This document shows, piece by piece, positions 58,130 through 64,000 of a stretch of 64,000 nt of DNA. The notes beneath the pieces are model-generated. The model saw only the letters and a program-made list of their open reading frames with translations, was not told where the DNA came from and made no database searches. Positions within the stretch are counted from its first letter, which is position 1; each line of letters opens with the position of its first letter. The position numbers were made by a program, and so were the translations under genes. This DNA is from Albizia julibrissin (taxonomy: Eukaryota > Streptophyta > Magnoliopsida > Fabales > Fabaceae), in NCBI GenBank assembly GCA_037074505.1, contig CM073489.1, forward strand, positions 24,923,058 through 24,987,057, in the 5' to 3' direction.

Positions 58130-58197
58130 TGATGATGAAGATGAAGATGAAGATGAAGATGAAGATGAAGATGAAGATGAAGATGAGGATGATGATG
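58130..58197. repeat. (GATGAA)n tandem repeat
   Basis: About eight hexamers, flanked by GATGAT. It lies ~160 bases after the stop of the membrane-protein gene, probably in its 3' UTR. The short acidic frame it creates (58089-58307) is a by-product. Confidence 0.9.
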
Positions 58198-59081
58198 CTT
58201 GTTGCTTCCTCTGCAACTTCCTGTTGCTTAATTGCTTCAGATATGCTCTTAGTATAAGAGAAAATGGCAAAAGAAAGTTTCAATGTTTGAGCAGTTTTTG
58301 CTTCTGAGGCTTTTGAAATAGGTGAGGTGAGTTACAGGAATGTACGAGACTCAAACAGGATATGTACAAAGCATGTAATATTAAAAAATAATAATAATAT
58401 TTTCTTTTATGAAATAAAGTTTAGAGGATTTGGGTTTTGGGTGCTCGTCATGGTTATAAGGGCATGCTTCTGAATTTAAAGAGTGTTTATAGTAGTACTT
58501 ACAGATTGTCCATCAATAAGATTCTTTTATCCAATGTGGCTTGTGGGATTTGAATTTAGAACTTTGTTGGTTATAAGCTAACTATTTACTAATTAATTTT
58601 AAGTGTCCAGTCTAGCGCTTACAGTTATACACACGCTCAAATACATTATGGTCTAGCTCTCACTGCATTGTGTTTTCCTTTTTGTAAACTAAATTGAGTT
58701 GTTGAATGGTCTTGTTGCCTAAAGGCATGCTGGCACTACGTTATGAGTTTGATCCTGTATGCTATCTCTGCAAAAAATGAAAAAAAGGTTAATCTCATGT
58801 TTAGTCTTTCAAGTTTGCTCTCATTTTTTGTTTCATTTTTATAAATTTCAAATTATAGGTTTTGATCTTTCTAGAAACAAAATGGTCTAGGTTTTTATTA
58901 GTTGTAAGGACCAATAATTTAAACAAAATAACACTTGAGATAGTAAAACTTATGATTTGAAATTTGAAGGATCAAAATCAAAATGAGGAAAAACTTGAAG
59001 GATTAAAGATTATGTTAACTCAAAAAAACTAGATAGAGTTCTATTATTTATAAATTTTATAGTAGGATTATACTAACTCCG
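58198..59081. other. Gene-free stretch before the gypsy LTR
   Basis: The first part is probably the 3' UTR of the upstream gene. The rest is AT-rich, with GGACCAATAATTTAAACAAA and TTTGAAGGATCAAAATCAAA phrases of a possible inverted repeat around 58795-59010. Confidence 0.4.
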
Positions 59082-60224
59082 TGATAATTGAATATTTATT
59101 ACACTTATTTGTATCTCTTGATTAATAAATTTAGGATTGTTTAGTTAATAAATAATGGGCTTTTATGCTTATTTGGGCTTAGGGTGTTTTATTAGATTTA
59201 ATTTATTTTAATGATAAAATCCCATATTTACAATGTTTCACTATTTTAATCATAACTCTTGAACCATATATACGATTAGCCTCATTCTTGTCTCATATGT
59301 TAGATGATTCAAAGAGTTACAATCGATATGAAGACTTGAAAGGCAAATTCAGACAAGAAGACAATTAAAATTGGAGCTAAAGTCAAATGTGTTTTTCTGA
59401 AATTTTTTTATTAGGCTTGAATTTTGTAATTAAAAACCATTTTTTATTTATTTCCGTTTTGGGCTGGACTTGTGGAGCCCTGATCCATTTTCAATTAAGT
59501 TTTTACTCTAGTTAGCAGAAACATGTATGTTATGACGTTTTGGAGAATTTTGGGATTGAATACAAAAGTTTAAAAATTCTCTAAAATGTTCTTCACGTTC
59601 TTCATCCGTTCTTCGTCTTTTTCATCCATGCTTGGCTAAACTGTGACTGACCCATGGATTGAGGATCCACGTTTTCATCTAAAGGACGCGCTTTAATCGG
59701 TAATGTAACTCATTTCTATTTGCTCTAATCGGATTCGATTTCTGGAAATAGTTCGAATATTAGATTTAATGTTCAGATTTATACATCCCAAGGACATAAT
59801 TTGAACCGGGTTGTAGTGATTTCTGTGTGATCGCACAGTGACACATCACGCGTTCAAACGAACCCTAGACGATCGTCTAGTCGAGGGATTTTCTGGATGA
59901 ATGCAGAGATTTCGGTTCGTCCAGAATCAATCATAAGTTTAGTTACAATATTTTCGTCCGATGATGGAAGGAAGCTCTGGAATCCCAGTTCTGGGTTAGT
60001 CTTTTTAATCTGATTGAATTTGTTTGTTGATTTCTGTCTTTAGTTCTAGTTTATTGTTCCATTAATAGCACAATGAAAACCCCCCAATCAATTACTGTTT
60101 TATTGTTTTATCGACTGATAATTTTAGACCGACTGTGAATTCCGTGGGAAACGATCCAGGTTCTCTATGTCGCAAATTTTTATTGAAACTGGTTATTTTG
60201 CGAGAGCTCGGCAACTCTCGATCA
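59082..60224 (+). repeat. Left LTR of the gypsy element
   Basis: The ends are inverted (TGAT at 59082, ATCA at 60221-60224), and the right end lies five bases before the primer-binding site. The left boundary is inferred from this symmetry because the right LTR is outside the window. Confidence 0.6.
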
Positions 60225-60229
60225 AAATT

Positions 60230-60247
60230 TGGCGCCGTTGCCAGGGA
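60230..60247 (+). other. Primer-binding site (tRNA-Asp type)
   Basis: TGGCGCCGTTGCCAGGGA is complementary to the 3' end of plant tRNA-Asp with one mismatch (A for G). This is the usual primer of Athila/Tat elements. Confidence 0.85.
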
Positions 60248-60857
60248 ATTTGCATCGGTCTAGTATTAACAGTAGTGTAGGCAATAGTATAGTGTAGAAT
60301 ATGATAGTTTAGATTATGTGGTTCTGGTGACTGGACAGATTTCTATCTCACCCAAATCACTCTGAACAGGTCTTTGTTGAAGGAATTGAGCATTCTGAGC
60401 AAGAATTACTCCCTTTAGGAAATGAAATCACCCTTATTTTCCCCAAATTCCATCATCTATACCACTTTTTCACTATTTTTTGGTCTCGGTGGGACGTATC
60501 GGGTATTTCAGAAATTGTCTAGGATTTCTACTAAAATTTTTTACTTACTCTGATTAGGCTAATTTTTAGTGAGCTGAAGCAAAATGTTCCTCTGAGCAGA
60601 ATTCATGGTTTGCCATGAGCACCCACCTAACTTTTTCAAATTACATTGTTTAGACCACTTTTTCTTTTTTTTAAAGTTTTTTATTGCATTTTTGGGTTCC
60701 TAGATAGTGTAGAAGTTGTTATGTGGAAGTCCCATAATTTTTTAAAATCATTTGATAGTGTTTTTTAATTTTTTTTGGTTAATTTCTAGTATAGACTTGT
60801 GATTTTGCATTTTTATGTTTTAGTGGTAGTCTTGATTTTGCCTTATGCCAATGCTGT
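60248..60857 (+). other. Untranslated leader of the gypsy element
   Basis: About 600 bases between the primer-binding site and the first long gag frame; T-rich, with no frame of note. Confidence 0.55.
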
Positions 60858-62396
60858 ATGACTAGGAGTAGTACTAGTGCAACTGATTTGTTAGACAGAG
60901 ATCCTGAAATAGAGAGAACAACTCTTGCTTCTAGAAGGGCTGTTAGGCTAAGTCAGAGGGTTATCATTGAACTTGTTTCTAATTCTGACCTTGATTCTGA
61001 TTGTGTCCATTATGTTGATATTTCTAGTTCATCTGATTCTAGTAGCACTTTTGCTCACTCAGACACTATGGCAGATCAAGGAAATAATAGAACTTTAAAG
61101 CAATTGACTGCACCTGGTGTTAACTATCTATCTTTGTGTATCTAATACCCTGAACTTGATGCTAACTTTGAACTTAAGTCTGGTCTTATCCATTTGTTGC
61201 CCAAGTTTCATGGTCGTGCAGGTGAGGATCCGCACAAGCATTTAAAGGAATTCCATGTGGTTTGCAGCACAATGAAACCACAACAGATTGATGAAGATCA
61301 CATTAAACTGAGAGCTTTTCCTTTCTCTCTTGATGGTGGAGCCAAGGACTGGTTGTATTATCTTCAACCTTCATCCGTTGGAAGTTGGGCCGACATGGAG
61401 AGATTGTTTCTGGAGAGATTTTTCCCCTCTTTAAGAGCTACTACAATCAGAAAAGAAATAAGTGGCATCAAGTAATTCAATGGAGAGAATATGCATGAAT
61501 ACTGGGAGAGATTCAAGAGGCTATGTGCCAGTTGTCCACACTATCAGATAACTGAGTAGCTCCTGATCACTTATTTCTATGAAGGTCTTTTACCCAATGA
61601 CAGAAATCTGGTGGATGCTTATAGTGGTGGGGCTTTAGTTAACAAGACACCTGAAGAGGCCCAAGACTTAATATTCACTATTGCAGCTAACTCTCAAAGT
61701 TTGGCACCAGAGCAAACAATAGTGCTGTGTTCCAAATCAATGCATCCTCTGATTCCCACCAGAGATTGGAAAATAGAATTGAGGATTTGACCTCCTTGGT
61801 AAGGCAACTGACAGTAACTCAAACAGTGCAGTCTTCCAATCCACATATAGGCTACTCATATGGGTTCTGTTTTGATCCCTCTCATCCTACTGATTCTTGC
61901 CTTACTTTGCAAGATACCACCTATCAAGACCAGTCAGTGGCTGCTGTGGGCGTTTTTCAAGGGAAGCCACAATACTAGCAACAAAATAATGCCTTTTCCA
62001 ATACCTATAACCCTAGTTGGAGAAATCATCTGAATTTTAGGTGGAACTAGAATCAGAACCATAATAGTCATATGCAGTAGAATCCTGGAAATTACCAACA
62101 GAGACAATTTCCACAAAACAGACAAAATTTCCAGCAATTTGTACCTCCACCTCCAGCACAAAGCTGACTAGCAGTAGTGGTTCTTCACAGAAGAAATGAT
62201 GAAGCAACTTGCCTCAAACAGTTTGCAATTCCAGCAACAAACTGAGACTACTATACAGAACTTGCAGGCTCAGATTAGGCAGTTGGCAACGTCAATGAAC
62301 CAACTCTAGCCTCAGGGATCTAACACCCTTCCTTCACAAACAATTCCCAATCCAAAGGGGAATGTTAGTGCTATCTCCTTACGGTCTGGTAAGCAA
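60858..62396 (+). pseudogene. gag region of the gypsy element, broken
   Basis: An initial frame (60858-61145) rich in Ser/Asp is followed by the retrotransposon gag core. The core is recognised by LPKFHGRAGEDPHKHLKEFH, by DWLYYLQPSSVGSWADMERL and by a following FLERFFPS. Breaks are a TAA at 61143, a TAA at 61473, a TAG near 61556, a frame change around 61700-61730, and further stops at 61976 and after. A Gln/Asn/Pro-rich C-terminal part follows. It cannot make an intact Gag. Confidence 0.82.
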
Positions 62397-64000
62397 TTGG
62401 AAGAGCCTAAACAAGCTGTATATGTGACTGAATCCACATCAGAAAAAGAGTCAAAAAAGGTAAAGATTGACTCTAAAAACAAAGAGGCAGTGAAGCAGGG
62501 TGAAGAGGAACCTGAAATTCCCATTTCTCTTCCTTTACCTCAGAGAGCCCTTCAATCCAAGAAGTTGGTAGAAAAAGTGCAAGAGAAGGATATCTTTGAG
62601 ACATTCAGAAAAGTTGAGATCAACATTCTTCTCTTGGTTGCCATCAAACAGATCCCCAAGTATGCCAAGTTCCTGAAGGAGTTGTGTGCCAACAAGAGGC
62701 GACTGAGGGGGACTGAACGAGTGAGCTTGAACCAGAATGTCTCAGCACTCCTCCAACCCATGCCTCACAAGTACAAAGACCCAGGGACATTTTCTATCCC
62801 TTGCATTATTGGTAATTATAGATTTGATGATTGCATGGCTCATTTAGGTGCTTCTATTAATGTTATGCCAGCATCTTTTTATAAATATCTTGGTCTTGGT
62901 CTTTTGCATCCTACTGGTGTTGTTGTCTAATTAGCTAATAGGAGTAATGCTCATCCTGCTGGTTTGATTGAAGATGTTTTAGTTAAAGTCAATGAATTGA
63001 TATTCCCTACTGACTTTTACATTTTAGATATGGAGGATGAATCTCCTAGCAATAGGTCCCCAATCATTTTAGGGAGACCTTTCTTGAAAACAGCTAGGAC
63101 TAAGATAGATGTGCATTCTTGTACTCTTTCTATGGAATTTGGTGATATCGTTGTGAATTTTAATATCTTTGATGCCATGAGACATCCTAGAGAAGAGCAT
63201 TATGTTTTGTGCATTGATGTGATTAATGAAACTGTTGATGATGTTCTTACTGATTGGTATGCTGATTATCCTGATTTTGCATCTGTGGGTGATTTTGTCA
63301 TTTATGCCTATTCTGATAATGAATGGTGCCTTGTTTGCATTGAGATTAATGGTGCATTAGATGGAGATCTTAACTTGATTACTAATTCTGCATTACTTGT
63401 GGATTCTGATGTTGATTATTGTGAATTTGAGCTAAATTCTGATTCTGATGTTTATTATGATCTTGTTTCTGATGTTCATTCTGATTATGAGCTGAATTCT
63501 AATGTTAACATTGAGCTGCCTAAACACAATTATGCTTCTGTGCATTTTGTTTCAGGCATTGTAGGTGTGCATACTTTAGAAATGGCACAAATACCCAAAC
63601 TTCTTCCCTCCATTCAGCAGCCGCCTAAGTTAGAGTTGAAGTCATTTCCAGTTCACTTGAAATTTACCTTTTTGGAGGTAAATGGGCAACTGCTAGTCAT
63701 TGTGGCCAACAACCTTCTACCTGATCAAGAAGAGAAGCTGGTAAGCTTATTGAAGGCCCATAAGAAGGCAATTGGGTGGACATTAGCTGATATCGTTGGC
63801 ATTAGCCCTTCTATGTGCATGCATCGGATTCTGTTGGAAGAGGATGCTAAGCAAGTGAGACAACCCCAGAGATGCCTGAATCCCCTTATTCTAGAAGTGG
63901 TAAAGAAGGAAGTGATTAAGCTTCTGCAAGCTGGCATCATTTACCCCATCTCCGATAGCTGGTGGGTTAGCCCGGTCCAGGTCATTCCCAAGAAGTCTGG
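62397..64000 (+). pseudogene. pol region: aspartic protease, linker and start of reverse transcriptase
   Basis: The frame 62397-62930 contains a Lys/Glu-rich spacer and the protease start, where the catalytic D-L-G-A position reads HLGASINVMP (codon CAT at 62841-62843). After a single TAA at 62928 the same frame stays open to the window edge. It passes through the rest of the protease (PIILGRPFLKTART) and an unusual Asp/Ser-rich linker at about 63150-63540. It ends in the beginning of reverse transcriptase (LLEEDAKQVRQPQRCLNP, then GIIYPISDSWWVSPVQV). With an altered catalytic residue and a stop, this copy is probably not autonomous. Confidence 0.85.

Larger units (their letters stand above)
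59082..64000 (+). mobile_element. Ty3/gypsy LTR retrotransposon, Athila/Tat-type, left part
   Basis: The element starts with a ~1.14-kb LTR (59082-60224) and a primer-binding site matching the 3' end of plant tRNA-Asp. A gag region, aspartic protease and the start of reverse transcriptase follow, then it runs off the right edge. Gag is damaged by several stops and one frameshift, and the protease active-site Asp is replaced. From 62931 the pol frame is open to the edge. The right LTR and target duplication cannot be seen. Confidence 0.85.

Noticed and set aside
58089..58307. Acidic frame (EDEDED...) after the membrane-protein gene
   Set aside because: It is created by the (GATGAA)n repeat and has no homology or start context; it lies in a probable 3' UTR.

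Overview
This is nuclear DNA of a flowering plant, most likely a eudicot. The genes have plant-type structures, with many short exons in AT-rich introns bounded by GT/AG sites. The intergenic space is full of plant transposon families: Ty1/copia, Ty3/gypsy with a tRNA-Asp-type primer site, a Mutator-like element (MULE), and MITEs with TAA or TA target duplications. I cannot place the genus from the sequence alone.

Layout. (1) 1-4.55 kb, minus strand: the 5' part of the flowering-time and RNA 3'-end-processing regulator FCA. Five exons carry the Gly/Arg-rich N-terminus and RRM1, and the rest lies beyond the left edge. The frame contains no ATG and probably starts at a CTG, as is known for Arabidopsis FCA. 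(2) 4.7-15.9 kb: a gene-poor stretch with MITEs, an LTR-like repeat and a small possible GLUTAMINE DUMPER-like remnant. (3) 15.9-38 kb: a duplicated neighbourhood built around a small intronless WRN-exonuclease-like gene (16235-16870, intact frame, two catalytic acidic residues replaced). At least three degraded copies of this locus or its flanks follow. Aligning the copies gives 'empty' and 'filled' versions of the same sites, which shows directly that a copia element, two kinds of MITE and one other element are insertions. One exonuclease copy is split by an 8.35-kb MULE (21516-29860) with ~200-bp terminal inverted repeats and a perfect 9-bp target duplication. The MULE holds a decayed FAR1/MULE transposase gene, two recognisable exons captured from a host STT3 oligosaccharyltransferase gene, another coding-looking exon of unknown origin, and a nested solo LTR.

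(4) 38.4-49.4 kb, plus strand: two apparently intact housekeeping genes that I could assemble exon by exon. They are a GPN1-type GPN-loop GTPase (QQT2-like, 6 exons, 403 aa) and galactokinase (13 exons, 497 aa). (5) 49.4-54.7 kb: SINE-like and MITE insertions and no genes. (6) 54.8-58 kb, plus strand: an unrecognised plant-type membrane-anchored protein gene (3 coding exons, 232 aa) with a probable 5'-UTR intron. (7) 59.08 kb to the right edge: the left LTR, primer-binding site, gag, protease and the beginning of reverse transcriptase of a Ty3/gypsy Athila/Tat-type element. Its gag is broken by stops and a frameshift and its protease catalytic Asp is replaced, but its pol frame is open from 62931 to the edge.

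The host genes do not form a functional cluster. The strongest points are the AUG-less FCA frame, the STT3-capturing MULE, and the internal empty-site controls provided by the duplications. All exon calls rest on reading frame, splice consensus and remembered family motifs; no search was run.
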